Assembly (NCBI GenBank): GCA_947479055.1
Contig: CANJYE010000006.1
Coordinates: 1-64,000 of the forward strand
Direction of reading: 5' to 3'
Length of the DNA: 64,000 bases
Source: Erythrobacteraceae bacterium
GTDB lineage: Bacteria; Pseudomonadota; Alphaproteobacteria; Sphingomonadales; Sphingomonadaceae
The notes under the pieces were generated by a model, which was given only the letters and a program-made list of their open reading frames with translations, did no database searches and was not told where the DNA came from. Position numbers and translations under genes: made by a program. Positions 35,807 to 44,445 of the stretch are shown in pieces. Position 1 is the first letter of the stretch. The number at the start of each line of letters is the position of its first letter.

Positions 35807-36730
35807 TCACAGTCGCAAAGCCTCTGTTTCAGGCAGCCCCGCCATCAGGTTGAGCGACTGCACGGCGGCTCCGCTTGCCCCCTTGCCGAGGTTGTCGAGC
35901 ACCGCCACCAGCCGCACCTGCCCGCCATCGACATCGCCGTAGACATAAAGGTCCAGCCGGTCGCTGGCCGGGCGGGACCGGGTCAGCAGCAGTTCGCCCG
36001 GAGTATCCCCGCTCACCCCCACGATCGGGCTGCCCTGGTAGAACCGGGCAAGGCAGGCGCGCAATTCGTCGGCGCTGGCGGTGCAGCCCATTGCGGCGAG
36101 CGGGAGCGGCACGTCCACCACCATTCCGCGATGGGCGGGAATGACGGCGGGCGAGAACACCGGGGCATGGGCCAGCCCGGCATGGCGCTGCATCTCGGGC
36201 AGGTGCTTGTGGCCCATGGTGAGGCCATAGGCGCGAAAGGCGATGTCGGGATCGGCTTCAAACCGCTCGATCAGCGCCTTGCCGCCGCCGGAATAGCCCG
36301 AGACGGCGTTGACGGTATAGGGCCAGTCGGCAGGCAGCAGCCCGGCCCGCACCAACGGCGCGACAAGGGCAAGGAAGCCGGTGGGATAGCAGCCGGGATT
36401 GCTGACCCGGCTAGCCTGGGCCACCGCTTCGCGCCCGACCAGTTCGGGAAAGCCATAGGTCCAGCCGTCGGCCACCCGGTGCGCGCTCGACGCGTCGATG
36501 ATCCGCACCTTGCTGCCCTGCGCCAGCTCCACCGCTTCGATCGCGGCATCGTCATGCAGGCACAGGATGGCGAAATCGGCGGCATGCAGCGCGTCCTTGC
36601 GCGCCGCGCTCGACTTGCGCTGGGCGTCATCGAGGATGAGGAGTGCGAATTCGCTCCGTCCCGCCAGCCGCTCGGCGATTTCGAGCCCGGTGGTGCCGGC
36701 CGCGCCGTCGATGAAAACTGTCTGTGCCAT
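35807..36730 (-). CDS. argC: N-acetyl-gamma-glutamyl-phosphate reductase (type 2)
   Basis: NADPH reduction of N-acetylglutamyl phosphate in arginine synthesis. The 307-aa length and the N-terminal FIDGAAGTTGLEIAERL place it in the shorter type-2 group. The nucleophile is Cys114 in VSNPGCYPTGFL, and the catalytic His lies in LTMGHKHLPEMQRHAGL. The C-terminal LVAVLDNLGKGASGAAVQSLNLM is characteristic. It overlaps the SH3 protein gene by one base at its start. Confidence 0.95.
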   Translation of the reverse strand: MAQTVFIDGAAGTTGLEIAERLAGRSEFALLILDDAQRKSSAARKDALHAADFAILCLHDDAAIEAVELAQGSKVRIIDASSAHRVADGWTYGFPELVGREAVAQASRVSNPGCYPTGFLALVAPLVRAGLLPADWPYTVNAVSGYSGGGKALIERFEADPDIAFRAYGLTMGHKHLPEMQRHAGLAHAPVFSPAVIPAHRGMVVDVPLPLAAMGCTASADELRACLARFYQGSPIVGVSGDTPGELLLTRSRPASDRLDLYVYGDVDGGQVRLVAVLDNLGKGASGAAVQSLNLMAGLPETEALRL

Positions 36731-37095
36731 CAGGCGAGCGCCTCCAGCTGGCTGAGCGCGACATAGCCGCAGGGGCCTTCCAGCCCGTTGCAGGTGCCCC
36801 AGGCCCAGTCACCCTGCAGATCGAGTACGTCGAACGAAAATCCGCCGTCCAGTTGGCGGGCCGCATCGGCATCCTCACGCGGGGCGGCGCGCAGCACGGC
36901 TCCGCCAGCCACGACGATTCGCGGCTGGGGCACGGCGTAATGCGGCACGAAGTAGCGCCCCGCCAGCGCGATATGAGCAAGATCGCCCCGCAACGGCAGT
37001 TGGCCCTCAACGGGCTTTGCCACCGGCCCCGCCAGAACTAGGGGGCCAGCAGGGACGATGCTTTCGGCATCAGCTTTGGCGACGGGTCCGGTCAA
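36730..37095 (-). CDS. SH3-domain protein (start uncertain)
   Basis: The C-terminal ~95 residues have an N-terminal motif seen in sphingomonad NlpC/P60-type proteins (LPLRGDLAHIALAGRYFVPHY). A bacterial SH3 domain follows (VLRAAPREDADAARQLDGGFSFDVLDLQGDWAWGTC...CGYVALSQLE). The NlpC/P60 peptidase domain often found after this module is absent. There is no ATG in frame; TTG at 37095 (121 aa) or GTG at 37023 (97 aa) are the candidates. A near-duplicate LTGPVAK / LAGPVAK occurs near the N-terminus. It sits between argC and leucyl aminopeptidase. Confidence 0.6.
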   Translation of the reverse strand: MTGPVAKADAESIVPAGPLVLAGPVAKPVEGQLPLRGDLAHIALAGRYFVPHYAVPQPRIVVAGGAVLRAAPREDADAARQLDGGFSFDVLDLQGDWAWGTCNGLEGPCGYVALSQLEALA

Positions 37096-37169
37096 TTCTA
37101 AATTTTGCCTGCGGATGAAGGAATGCGCGCGCTTAGCCGGACGGCTGCGATCCGGCAAGTTTCCATGGT

Positions 37170-38567
37170 TCAGCCAAACCGTTCGCGCAGCATCCGCCAA
37201 CTCGCGCGCAGGCCCAGTGCGTCGCCGCCCTTGGGCCGTCCGGGCTTGGCGGCGGGGCGCCAGGCGAAGGTGTCGAAATGGGCCCAGTCGATGCCTTCCG
37301 CCACAAACTTGTCGAGGAACAGTGCCGCTACGCTCGCCCCGGCATAGCCGTTTTCGGGCGAGTTGCTGGTGTCGGCGATGTCGGACTTGAGATATTCGCG
37401 ATAGGCCTCGTACATCGGCAGTCGCCAGCATTCATCATCGCAGCCGCGCCCGGCGGCGAGCAGCGCCTCGGCCGTGGCGTCCAGCCTTGTGAACAGCGCG
37501 GGCAGGTCCGGCCCCAGCGCAACCCGCGCCGCGCCGGTCAGCGTGGCGAAATCGAGAACCAGTTCCGGCTCCAGTTCCGAAGCGCGGGCGAGCGCATCGG
37601 CCAGCACCAGGCGGCCTTCTGCATCGGTGTTGCCGATTTCCACGGTCAGCCCCAGCCTCGACCTGACCACGTCACCTGGGCGGAAGGCATTGCCGGCAAT
37701 CGCGTTCTCCACCGCCGGGACCAGCAGCGTCAGCCGCACGTTCAGCCCCGCGCCCATCACCAGCCCGGCCAGCGCCAGCGCATGCGCCGCGCCGCCCATG
37801 TCCTTCTTCATCAGCGCCATGCCGGCAGCGGGTTTGATATCCAGCCCGCCCGAATCGAAGCACACCCCCTTGCCGACGATAACGAGGCGCGGGGCCTTGG
37901 CATCGCCCCATTCCAGCTCGATCATGCGCGGGGCATGGTGGCGCGAGGCGGCCCGGCCGACGGCATGGACCAGCGGATATTCACGCTCCAGCGCCTCGCC
38001 TTTGGTCACCCGCACCTGAGCGCCATGCTGGCGGGCCAGCGCCTCGATCTCGGCCTCCAGCGCGGCGGGGCCCATGTCTTCCGCCGGGGTGTTGACCAGA
38101 TCGCGCACCTTGGCGACCGCGCGGGCTTCGGCGCGGGCGGGCTCGATCGCCTTGGCCTCGGCGGTCAGCAGGATGCGCGGGCCGGTCGGGTCCTTGTCTT
38201 CGCGGTAACGGGTAAAGCTATATTGCGCGGTCTGCCAGCCGAGCAGTGCCGGTCCGGGCTCTGCTCCGACAAGGCGATAGGTCCCGGCGGGGAGCTTTTC
38301 GGCCAGCTTGGCCAGGCACCAGCTCGACAGCGCATCGGGCTTTGCCACGCCACCTACCGCGAACCAGCCCCCGTTCTTTTCATTGGTGCCATCGGGCAGA
38401 ATCGCCGTTTCATAGCCCGCCCCCTTGAACCGCTGCGCTTCCACCGCCGCGCGTTGCCCGGCGGACAGGGTTTTCAGCCAGTCTGGCAGGCTGTCCTTGC
38501 TGACGAGGTGGATGGCAGTGGCGTCCTGCCCGCGATCGGGCTGGATGAGGGAGTGTTTGTCGGTCAT
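37170..38567 (-). CDS. Leucyl aminopeptidase (M17 family)
   Basis: Cytosolic two-metal aminopeptidase. The 465-aa sequence has an N-terminal divergent domain and a C-terminal catalytic domain with VGKGVCFDSGGLDIKPAAGM, MKKDMGGAAHALAL, the metal signature NTDAEGRLVLADAL and DFATLTGAARVALG, so the metal-binding Lys, Asp and Glu residues are in place. Length fits the family. It may be co-transcribed with the downstream SH3 gene. PepA versus PepB type cannot be decided with confidence. Confidence 0.93.
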   Translation of the reverse strand: MTDKHSLIQPDRGQDATAIHLVSKDSLPDWLKTLSAGQRAAVEAQRFKGAGYETAILPDGTNEKNGGWFAVGGVAKPDALSSWCLAKLAEKLPAGTYRLVGAEPGPALLGWQTAQYSFTRYREDKDPTGPRILLTAEAKAIEPARAEARAVAKVRDLVNTPAEDMGPAALEAEIEALARQHGAQVRVTKGEALEREYPLVHAVGRAASRHHAPRMIELEWGDAKAPRLVIVGKGVCFDSGGLDIKPAAGMALMKKDMGGAAHALALAGLVMGAGLNVRLTLLVPAVENAIAGNAFRPGDVVRSRLGLTVEIGNTDAEGRLVLADALARASELEPELVLDFATLTGAARVALGPDLPALFTRLDATAEALLAAGRGCDDECWRLPMYEAYREYLKSDIADTSNSPENGYAGASVAALFLDKFVAEGIDWAHFDTFAWRPAAKPGRPKGGDALGLRASWRMLRERFG

Positions 38568-38654
38568 GGCGGTGATCTAGGGAAGGAACGCGCGATATTC
38601 GAGCGGAAACCTCAAGTCTCGCAATTCGTGGCCGGGCTCGCTACATGGGCTGGC

Positions 38655-39479
38655 ATGACCGAATACCAGACCATCGCCGCCTCCGACACCGTCCTGCGCG
38701 ACGGCACCATTAAGCTGCACGGGGACGAAGCCTTCGAAGCCATGCGCCGCGCCGGGCGGCTGGCGGCGGAAATCCTCGATGAGATGGTGCCATTGGTCCA
38801 GCCCGGCGTCACCACCCAGGCGCTGGACGATGTCGTGCGCCAGATGACGTTGGACGGCGGGGCGATTCCCGCCACGCTGGGCTATCGCGGCTATGCGCAC
38901 AGCTGCTGCATCTCGATCAACCATGTGGTGTGCCACGGCATCCCTTCGGACAAGGTGCTGAAGGACGGCGATATCGTCAATATCGACGTCACCCCGCTGC
39001 TGGATGGCTGGCATGGCGATTCCAGCCGGATGTACCTGGTTGGCGATGTGCCGCTGAAAGCGCGGCGGCTGGTCGATGTCACCCATGAATGCCTGATGAT
39101 CGGGATTGACCAGTGCAAGCCCGGCGCGCGGCTGGGCGATATTGGCGCGGCGATCCAGGCCCATGCCGAACAGCACCGCTATGGCGTGGTCCGCGAATTC
39201 TGCGGGCATGGCCTCGGCCGCCTGTTCCACGACGCGCCCGAAGTGATCCACGCCGCCCGCGCCGGCAGCGGGCCGGAACTGAAGCCGGGAATGTTCTTCA
39301 CGATCGAGCCGATGATCAACCTCGGCAAGCCCTGGGTGAAGATGCTGTCCGACGGCTGGACGGCGGTGACGCGCGACAAATCGCTGTCGGCCCAGTTCGA
39401 GCATTCGATCGGCATTACCGAGACGGGCTGCGAGGTGTTCACGCTGAGCCCGAAGGGGCTGGACAAGCCGCCTTATTGA
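38655..39479 (+). CDS. map: Methionine aminopeptidase type I
   Basis: Removes initiator Met. From the ATG at 38655 (MTEYQTIAASDTV) it is 274 aa; the very long open frame upstream is a shadow of the aminopeptidase on the other strand. The metal ligands are present: Asp in DIVNIDVTPLLDGWHGDSS (two Asp), His in FCGHGLGRLFHDAPEV, Glu in FTIEPMINLG and Glu in FEHSIGITETG. The N-terminal ISINHVVCHGIP is also typical. It is divergent from the M17 peptidase. Confidence 0.95.
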   Translation: MTEYQTIAASDTVLRDGTIKLHGDEAFEAMRRAGRLAAEILDEMVPLVQPGVTTQALDDVVRQMTLDGGAIPATLGYRGYAHSCCISINHVVCHGIPSDKVLKDGDIVNIDVTPLLDGWHGDSSRMYLVGDVPLKARRLVDVTHECLMIGIDQCKPGARLGDIGAAIQAHAEQHRYGVVREFCGHGLGRLFHDAPEVIHAARAGSGPELKPGMFFTIEPMINLGKPWVKMLSDGWTAVTRDKSLSAQFEHSIGITETGCEVFTLSPKGLDKPPY

Positions 39480-39510
39480 GGCGGGCGCTGAGGATTACCC
39501 GAGATAGCAG

Positions 39511-39951
39511 TCAGCCTTTACCCTCGTCACCAGTCAGCTGGAACTCCCCGATCAGCAATTCGATGCCGAAGCGCGTGTCCGGCTTGCTTTCGCGCAGGAT
39601 CTGGTAGCGGTGCGCCCAGGGTTCGTCGCCGAGCAGGTTGAACTCGCCTTCCACCGGCAATCCGGCCTTGCGGAAATCTTCCCACGCCCTTTCGATGCTC
39701 GCCACCTTGAACACCGGCACCCAATAGCCGGAACCGCGCGCCTTCAGGAGTTCCGCGAAAAATCCCTCGTCCGAGAGCGGGGCGATGATTTCCAGCCCTG
39801 CATCGACGTCGAAGGCGATGCGCAGCTGCAGGTCCTCCCGGTGATAGGTCTCGCCGAAATCGACTTTCAGGCATTCGGTGAAATGCGCCACGGTCGCGTC
39901 GAAATCCTCGCCGCTCACAACCACCCATGCGTGATCGAGCTTGCCGCTCAT
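39511..39951 (-). CDS. VOC-fold (glyoxalase/bleomycin resistance-like) protein
   Basis: 146-aa protein from the ATG at 39951 (KLDHAWVVVSGEDFDATVAHF). It shows the paired beta-alpha-beta modules of the vicinal oxygen chelate fold, with FDVDAGLEIIAPL and SGYWVPVFKVASIERAWEDFRKAG. Metal-binding residues (His7, Glu in LEIIAP) are partly recognisable. The superfamily covers dioxygenases, glyoxalases and binding proteins, so no substrate is assigned. It stands alone, convergent with map. Confidence 0.75.
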   Translation of the reverse strand: MSGKLDHAWVVVSGEDFDATVAHFTECLKVDFGETYHREDLQLRIAFDVDAGLEIIAPLSDEGFFAELLKARGSGYWVPVFKVASIERAWEDFRKAGLPVEGEFNLLGDEPWAHRYQILRESKPDTRFGIELLIGEFQLTGDEGKG

Positions 39952-40057
39952 GAAACCTCTCCATCCATGCGCCGTTTGAGGCGGTTTGGAGACCTGTTTC
40001 GCGGATCGGGGAGAGCGAAGCAACGACCGTGAACGGTATAATCCTGCCAATCTGGCG

Positions 40058-40714
40058 TCACCCCTCGCGCGCTGCCCTGATCGCCGCCCCGCCGGCGAAC
40101 GGCGTTACCGCCACCAGCGCGAGGCTGATCGCGGCGCACAGGGCGAGGCCACTTTCGCCGCCGGTGGCGAGGCTGCCCGCGCCGAACACCAGCAGCGGCA
40201 CCGCCAGCGGGATCAGCAGCAGCCCGGCCAGCGCCGCCCCGCCGCGTAAAGACGCGGTCAGCGCGGCGATCATCACGCCGATCGCGGCGAGGCCCGGCGT
40301 GCCTGCCAAGAGGCCCAGTTCGACCGTGCGCAGCGTGGCTCCCTCAATCCCCAGCAAGGCGGCGGCGGGCAGGGCGGCCAGCATCAGCGTCGGCCCGAAA
40401 GTCAGCCAATGCGCCAGCATCCTGACCGCGATCACCATCTCCTCGGCGATGCCGCGCAGCGCCCATTGGTCGAAGAAACCCTGTTCGAGATCGGGCGCGA
40501 CCAGCCGGTCGAGCGGGAGGATCGCGGCCAGCAGCGCCGCCACCCAGATCACCCCGCCGCCGGTCCGGGCGAGCAGCGGCGCGTCGGGCCCGACGCCAAA
40601 GGGATAGAGCATCGCCACCGACAGAAAGAACAGCAGCGGCATCACCACCCCGCCGCGCCGCCCGCCGATCAGCAACGCGAGATCGCGCCGCAGGAGAGTG
40701 GGCAGCGCGCTCAT
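40058..40714 (-). CDS. ccmB: Heme exporter permease CcmB
   Basis: Inner-membrane subunit of the CcmAB transporter used in cytochrome c maturation (system I). The 218-aa protein starts at 40714 ([20 protein letters not shown]) and has six hydrophobic helices. The conserved N-terminal blocks are VVMPLLFFLSVAMLYPFGVG and GVIWVAALLAAILPLDRLVAPDLEQGFFDQWAL. Its start overlaps the ccmA stop by 4 bases. The other ccm genes are not in the window. Confidence 0.9.
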   Translation of the reverse strand: MSALPTLLRRDLALLIGGRRGGVVMPLLFFLSVAMLYPFGVGPDAPLLARTGGGVIWVAALLAAILPLDRLVAPDLEQGFFDQWALRGIAEEMVIAVRMLAHWLTFGPTLMLAALPAAALLGIEGATLRTVELGLLAGTPGLAAIGVMIAALTASLRGGAALAGLLLIPLAVPLLVFGAGSLATGGESGLALCAAISLALVAVTPFAGGAAIRAAREG

Positions 40715-41289
40715 GCGGCAAACTGCCCGAGTTCGATCCGCGCGAGGCCGGGCACCGCCAGCGGCTGGTGCGAAGCGATCAGAGCGATCCCGCCCGCCGC
40801 GCAATGGGCCGCGATCAGCCGTTCCACGGTGGCGATGGCGGCGGTGTCGAGCCCGTTGAGCGGTTCATCCAGCAGCCACAGCGGCGCGGCCTGCCCGACC
40901 AGCCGGGCCAGCGCCGCGCGCTTCCTCTGCCCGGTGGAAAGATAGCGCACCGGCACGTCGAGCAATTCGCCAAGGCCGAGCAGGACCGCCTCATTGTCGG
41001 TCGGTCCGTCGATCCGCTGCCAGAAATTCAGCGACTGGCCCAACGGCAGATGCGGGTCGAGCGCCGGATGCTCGTCGATCAGGCCGACTTCGCCCGCGCG
41101 CGTCACGCTGCCGGCCCAGGGGCGCAGCAGCCCGGCAAGGATGCGCAGCAGGCTGGATTTGCCGATCCCGTTGGCCCCGGCGATGTGCAGCGCCTCGCCC
41201 CCTGCCAGCGCGAAGGACAGCCCGCGAAACAGCACGCGGTCGCCGCGACGGCAGGCAAGATCACTCGCGGCAAGGCGGCAGGGTTGCAT
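40711..41289 (-). CDS. ccmA: Heme exporter ATP-binding protein CcmA
   Basis: ABC ATPase partner of CcmB, 192 aa from the ATG at 41289 ([21 protein letters not shown]). Walker A is [14 protein letters not shown], the signature is [15 protein letters not shown], Walker B is [13 protein letters not shown] and the switch His lies in LIASHQPL. The small size and the [11 protein letters not shown]-like start are usual for CcmA. It is divergent from the pterin dehydratase gene. Confidence 0.92.
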   Translation of the reverse strand: MQPCRLAASDLACRRGDRVLFRGLSFALAGGEALHIAGANGIGKSSLLRILAGLLRPWAGSVTRAGEVGLIDEHPALDPHLPLGQSLNFWQRIDGPTDNEAVLLGLGELLDVPVRYLSTGQRKRAALARLVGQAAPLWLLDEPLNGLDTAAIATVERLIAAHCAAGGIALIASHQPLAVPGLARIELGQFAA

Positions 41290-41338
41290 GGGGCCTCGCG
41301 ATAGGGGAAGTGTTGCCGACTGCCAAGGAGCCGCAACG

Positions 41339-41629
41339 ATGGCCATTCCCCACCTCAGTGATGCCGAACGCGCTGCCGCCCTGGCCGGACTGCCGCAATG
41401 GCAGCTGCGCGCCGACGGGCTGGCGATCACCCGGACCTTCCGCTTCGCCGATTTCAGCGAGGCCTTCGCCTTCATGACCCGCGTTGCCCTGCTGGCCGAG
41501 GCGCAGGACCATCATCCCGAATGGTTCAACGTCTGGAACAGGGTGGAAATCACGCTCACCACCCATGATGCGGGCGGGATTTCGGCGAGGGATGTGAAGA
41601 TGGCACGGGAAATTAACAAGTTGGCTTGA
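41339..41629 (+). CDS. Pterin-4a-carbinolamine dehydratase
   Basis: Dehydrates 4a-hydroxy-tetrahydrobiopterin, recycling the cofactor of phenylalanine hydroxylase. The 96-aa protein has the diagnostic [24 protein letters not shown] stretch with the catalytic His pair (residues 58-59) and a third His in TTHD. No phenylalanine hydroxylase gene is nearby, so a partner must be elsewhere, or the protein has a moonlighting role as in other bacteria. Confidence 0.93.
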   Translation: MAIPHLSDAERAAALAGLPQWQLRADGLAITRTFRFADFSEAFAFMTRVALLAEAQDHHPEWFNVWNRVEITLTTHDAGGISARDVKMAREINKLA

Positions 41630-41653
41630 TGGAGTGGCTTGCTGATTTTGGGT

Positions 41654-41956
41654 ATGGGGATGGAATTGGCCGGGATGTCTCTTTTCATCGGCTGCATTGC
41701 GGCGCTGATAATCATCAACCTGTGGACGATGCTGCGTTTCTGGCAGGACAAGGCATGGGCCAGACAAGGCGAACGGCGCATTCCGGAAGCTGATCTGCTG
41801 GGACTGGCGATAATTGGCGGCACACCCGGCGCGCTGCTGGCGCGCCATCTGTTCCGGCACAAGACGCGCAAGCAGCCCTTTTCGACCTATCTCTACCTGA
41901 TCGGCGTCGTGCAGTTGGGTCTGGTGGTGGGCATTTTCGTGCCGGTCGATCTCTGA
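41654..41956 (+). CDS. DUF1294 membrane protein
   Basis: About 100 aa with two or three membrane helices (MSLFIGCIAALIIINLWTML, LGLAIIGGTPGALLA, YLYLIGVVQLGLVVGIFV). Between them is the DUF1294 core: D-K-x-x-A, then RRIPEADLLGLAIIGGTPGA and HKTRKQPF. Function unknown. Several in-frame starts exist (TTG 41639, ATG 41654, 41660, 41675); I give 41654. It follows the dehydratase by 24 bases and converges on the glycosylase gene. Confidence 0.78.
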   Translation: MGMELAGMSLFIGCIAALIIINLWTMLRFWQDKAWARQGERRIPEADLLGLAIIGGTPGALLARHLFRHKTRKQPFSTYLYLIGVVQLGLVVGIFVPVDL

Positions 41957-41962
41957 GGCGCT

Positions 41963-42580
41963 TTAAATCGCCGGATTGTCGTAACAATGCCAGGTGAAGA
42001 TCGCAACCGCGCCGCGATGGGGGCGCCAGTCTTCGGCCAGCGCGCGGGTGGCTTTTTCGGCGGGGCGTTCGGGCAGGGCGAGGATGCGGTGGAGCCCCGC
42101 TTGCACGCCAAGGTCTCCGGCCGGCCAGATATCGGCCCGCCCTTCGGCGAACAGCAGGTAGATTTCGGCAGACCAGCGGCCGATGCCCTTGATCCGCACC
42201 AGTTCGGCAATCGCCGCCTCGTCATCCTCCGGCAGCTGGTCGAGGTCGAGCGTGCCCGAGGCGACCAGTTCGCACAGGGATCGGGCATAGCCCTGCTTCT
42301 GGCGCGACAGGCCGCAGGCCCGCAAGGCATCGAAATCGGCGGCAAGGAGCTCTTCCGCCAACAGTTCGGGCCCGAATTGCGCTTCCAGCTTGCGCCAGAC
42401 CGAAGCCGCCGCTGCCACGCTGACCTGCTGGCCGACGATGGTGCGCAATAGCGTGCGGTAACCGGTCGTGCTGCTGCGCGGCTCGGGATAGCCGGCCAGT
42501 TCCAGCGCGCGGGCGAAGGCCGGTTCGCGCGCGGCCACGGCGTCCAGTCCGCCGCGCAATTGTGTCGAATCGAGGCCCAT
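41963..42580 (-). CDS. DNA-3-methyladenine glycosylase II (AlkA-like HhH-GPD)
   Basis: Base-excision repair glycosylase for alkylated purines. The 205-aa protein contains [23 protein letters not shown], the helix-hairpin-helix [20 protein letters not shown], and the catalytic Asp in [16 protein letters not shown], followed by [16 protein letters not shown]. It lacks the N-terminal TBP-like domain of E. coli AlkA, which is usual for this shorter group. It is divergent from the ferredoxin gene. Confidence 0.9.
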   Translation of the reverse strand: MGLDSTQLRGGLDAVAAREPAFARALELAGYPEPRSSTTGYRTLLRTIVGQQVSVAAAASVWRKLEAQFGPELLAEELLAADFDALRACGLSRQKQGYARSLCELVASGTLDLDQLPEDDEAAIAELVRIKGIGRWSAEIYLLFAEGRADIWPAGDLGVQAGLHRILALPERPAEKATRALAEDWRPHRGAVAIFTWHCYDNPAI

Positions 42581-42679
42581 GGTCGCTCCCTGTCGCCGTC
42601 CCGCTTGTCAAACGGCTCGCAACTGCTTAGCAGCGCCGCCAAACAGCCGACAGGCACTTATCACGAGGATTCTTTTCCC

Positions 42680-42997
42680 ATGCCCAATCTGATCGTTGTC
42701 AATCGCGATGGCTCGGAAGCGACTGTCGAGGCCAAGGCCGGCAACAGCGTCATGGAAGCGATTCGCGACAATGGCTATGATGAACTGCTGGCGCTGTGCG
42801 GCGGCTGCTGCAGCTGCGCGACCTGCCACATCTATGTCGATCCGGCCTTCGCCGGCCAGATGCCGAAGATGACCGAGGACGAGAACGACCTGCTCGACAG
42901 TTCCGACCACCGCAACGAACAGTCGCGCCTGTCCTGCCAGATCCGGATGAGCGACGCGCTCGACGGTCTGCGCGTCACCATCGCGCCGGAAGACTGA
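42680..42997 (+). CDS. Adrenodoxin-type [2Fe-2S] ferredoxin
   Basis: 105-aa electron carrier. The cluster ligands follow C-x5-C-x2-C-x36-C: Cys40, Cys46, Cys49 ([14 protein letters not shown]) and Cys86 (SRLSCQIRM). Two extra Cys (43, 44) lie inside the loop. The adrenodoxin/putidaredoxin-type [19 protein letters not shown] is present. Likely partners are cytochrome P450 systems or iron-sulfur assembly, but none is adjacent. cysK follows 42 bases later. Confidence 0.92.
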   Translation: MPNLIVVNRDGSEATVEAKAGNSVMEAIRDNGYDELLALCGGCCSCATCHIYVDPAFAGQMPKMTEDENDLLDSSDHRNEQSRLSCQIRMSDALDGLRVTIAPED

Positions 42998-43039
42998 AAG
43001 CCGTTGCGGTGATCGCAGACGCGGCCTAACCCTGCGCGC

Positions 43040-44035
43040 ATGACTCCACCGGCTCTCTGCGATGATACGCTCAAGCTGATCGGCAACACCCCGCTCGTCC
43101 TGCTCAAGGGGGCGAGCGAGGCGGCCGGTTGTGAAATCTACGGCAAATGCGAATTCGCCAATCCCGGCGCCTCGGTGAAAGACCGGGCGGCGCTGTGGAT
43201 CGTGCGCGATGCTGAGGCGCGCGGCACGCTCCAGCCCGGCGGTACGATCGTGGAAGGCACGGCCGGTAACACCGGGATTGGCCTGGCACTCGTCGCCAAT
43301 GCGCTGGGCTACAAGACGATCATCGTGATGCCCGAAACCCAATCGCGCGAGAAGATGGACACGCTGCGCGCACTGGGGGCGGAACTGGTGCTGGTTCCGG
43401 CCGCGCCCTTTTCCAATCCCGCGCATTTCGTCCACACCTCGCGGCGGCTGGCGGAAGAAACGCAAGGCGCGATCTGGGCCAACCAGTTCGACAACACCGC
43501 CAACCGCAAGGCCCATATCGATTCGACCGCGCCCGAAATCTGGGAACAGATGGGCGGGCGGATCGATGGCTTTACCTGCGCGGCCGGCACCGGCGGGACC
43601 ATCGCAGGGGTCGGCATGGGGCTGAAGGCGCGGGACGAGAATATCACCATCGCGCTGGCCGATCCGCATGGCGCTGCGCTGTATAATTACTACGCCCATG
43701 GCGAGCTGAAGGCGGAAGGAACTTCCGTGGCGGAAGGGATCGGGCAGGGCCGGATCACCGCCAATCTCGAAGGCGCACCGATCGATACGCAGTTCCGCAT
43801 CTCGGATGAGGAAGGGCTGGAATGGGTTTCCCGCCTGTTGCGCGAAGAAGGGCTGTGCATGGGCCTTTCGACCGGGATCAACGTGGCCGGGGCGGTTGCG
43901 CTGGGCCGCCAACTGGGGCCGCAATCGCGGATCGTCACGATCCTGTGCGACACGGGTTTCCGCTATCTCTCCTCGCTCTACAACCGCGAATGGCTGGAAG
44001 CCAAGGGCCTGCCGGTGTTCGACTGGCTGCGCTGA
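43040..44035 (+). CDS. cysK: Cysteine synthase A (O-acetylserine sulfhydrylase)
   Basis: PLP enzyme making cysteine from O-acetylserine and sulfide. The 331-aa protein has the substrate loop LIGNTPLVLL, Lys47 in NPGASVKDRAALWIV, EGTAGNTGIGLALVANALGY and GGTIAGVGMGLK. It carries the slightly longer loop with TFVHTS-like FVHTSRRLAEE found in the longer alphaproteobacterial type. A cystathionine-beta-synthase-like role is possible, since the families are close. Confidence 0.9.
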   Translation: MTPPALCDDTLKLIGNTPLVLLKGASEAAGCEIYGKCEFANPGASVKDRAALWIVRDAEARGTLQPGGTIVEGTAGNTGIGLALVANALGYKTIIVMPETQSREKMDTLRALGAELVLVPAAPFSNPAHFVHTSRRLAEETQGAIWANQFDNTANRKAHIDSTAPEIWEQMGGRIDGFTCAAGTGGTIAGVGMGLKARDENITIALADPHGAALYNYYAHGELKAEGTSVAEGIGQGRITANLEGAPIDTQFRISDEEGLEWVSRLLREEGLCMGLSTGINVAGAVALGRQLGPQSRIVTILCDTGFRYLSSLYNREWLEAKGLPVFDWLR

Positions 44036-44082
44036 TCCTCGACCGGGTGGCCTTTCGCCACGACTGGCGCTAATCTGCGCGC

Positions 44083-44445
44083 ATGAGCCTCGATCCCACC
44101 CCCGTCAGGAAGAACCAGCGCGACGACGCGGACAGCCTGCCCGCGCCGCTCGGCGGCACCAGGGCAGAGGCGATGCAGCGCCTGCAAATCGGGCTGTTCG
44201 GCCTTGCCGCGATGATCCTGATGGTGATGCTGGCCAATATCGTGATGGAACGGGCCAACCAGACCGACGCGGCGACCGTGCCCGAAGCAATCGATGCCAG
44301 CGCTTCCACAGGGGGCGAGACCGGCGTAAAGGATCCGCTGGCGGACGCCGGCGTAGTGCCCGACATGCCCGCTACGGGCGATGGCGCGGACGGTGGCAAG
44401 GATGCCGCGCGCAAGGGTGCCAAACCTGCCCGCAATGTCCCTTAG
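44083..44445 (+). CDS. Small membrane protein of unknown function
   Basis: 120 aa with a polar N-terminus (PTPVRKNQRDDADSLPAPLGG), one membrane helix (LQIGLFGLAAMILMVMLANIV) and a low-complexity acidic/Gly tail ending in basic residues (AARKGAKPARNVP). No family recognised. It overlaps the following gene by 11 bases, so the two are probably coupled and may work together at the inner membrane. Confidence 0.72.
   Translation: MSLDPTPVRKNQRDDADSLPAPLGGTRAEAMQRLQIGLFGLAAMILMVMLANIVMERANQTDAATVPEAIDASASTGGETGVKDPLADAGVVPDMPATGDGADGGKDAARKGAKPARNVP

Noticed and set aside
37278-38654. Long N-terminal extension of map
   Set aside because: The frame is open only because it runs antisense to the M17 aminopeptidase gene. 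Homology begins at the ATG at 38655.
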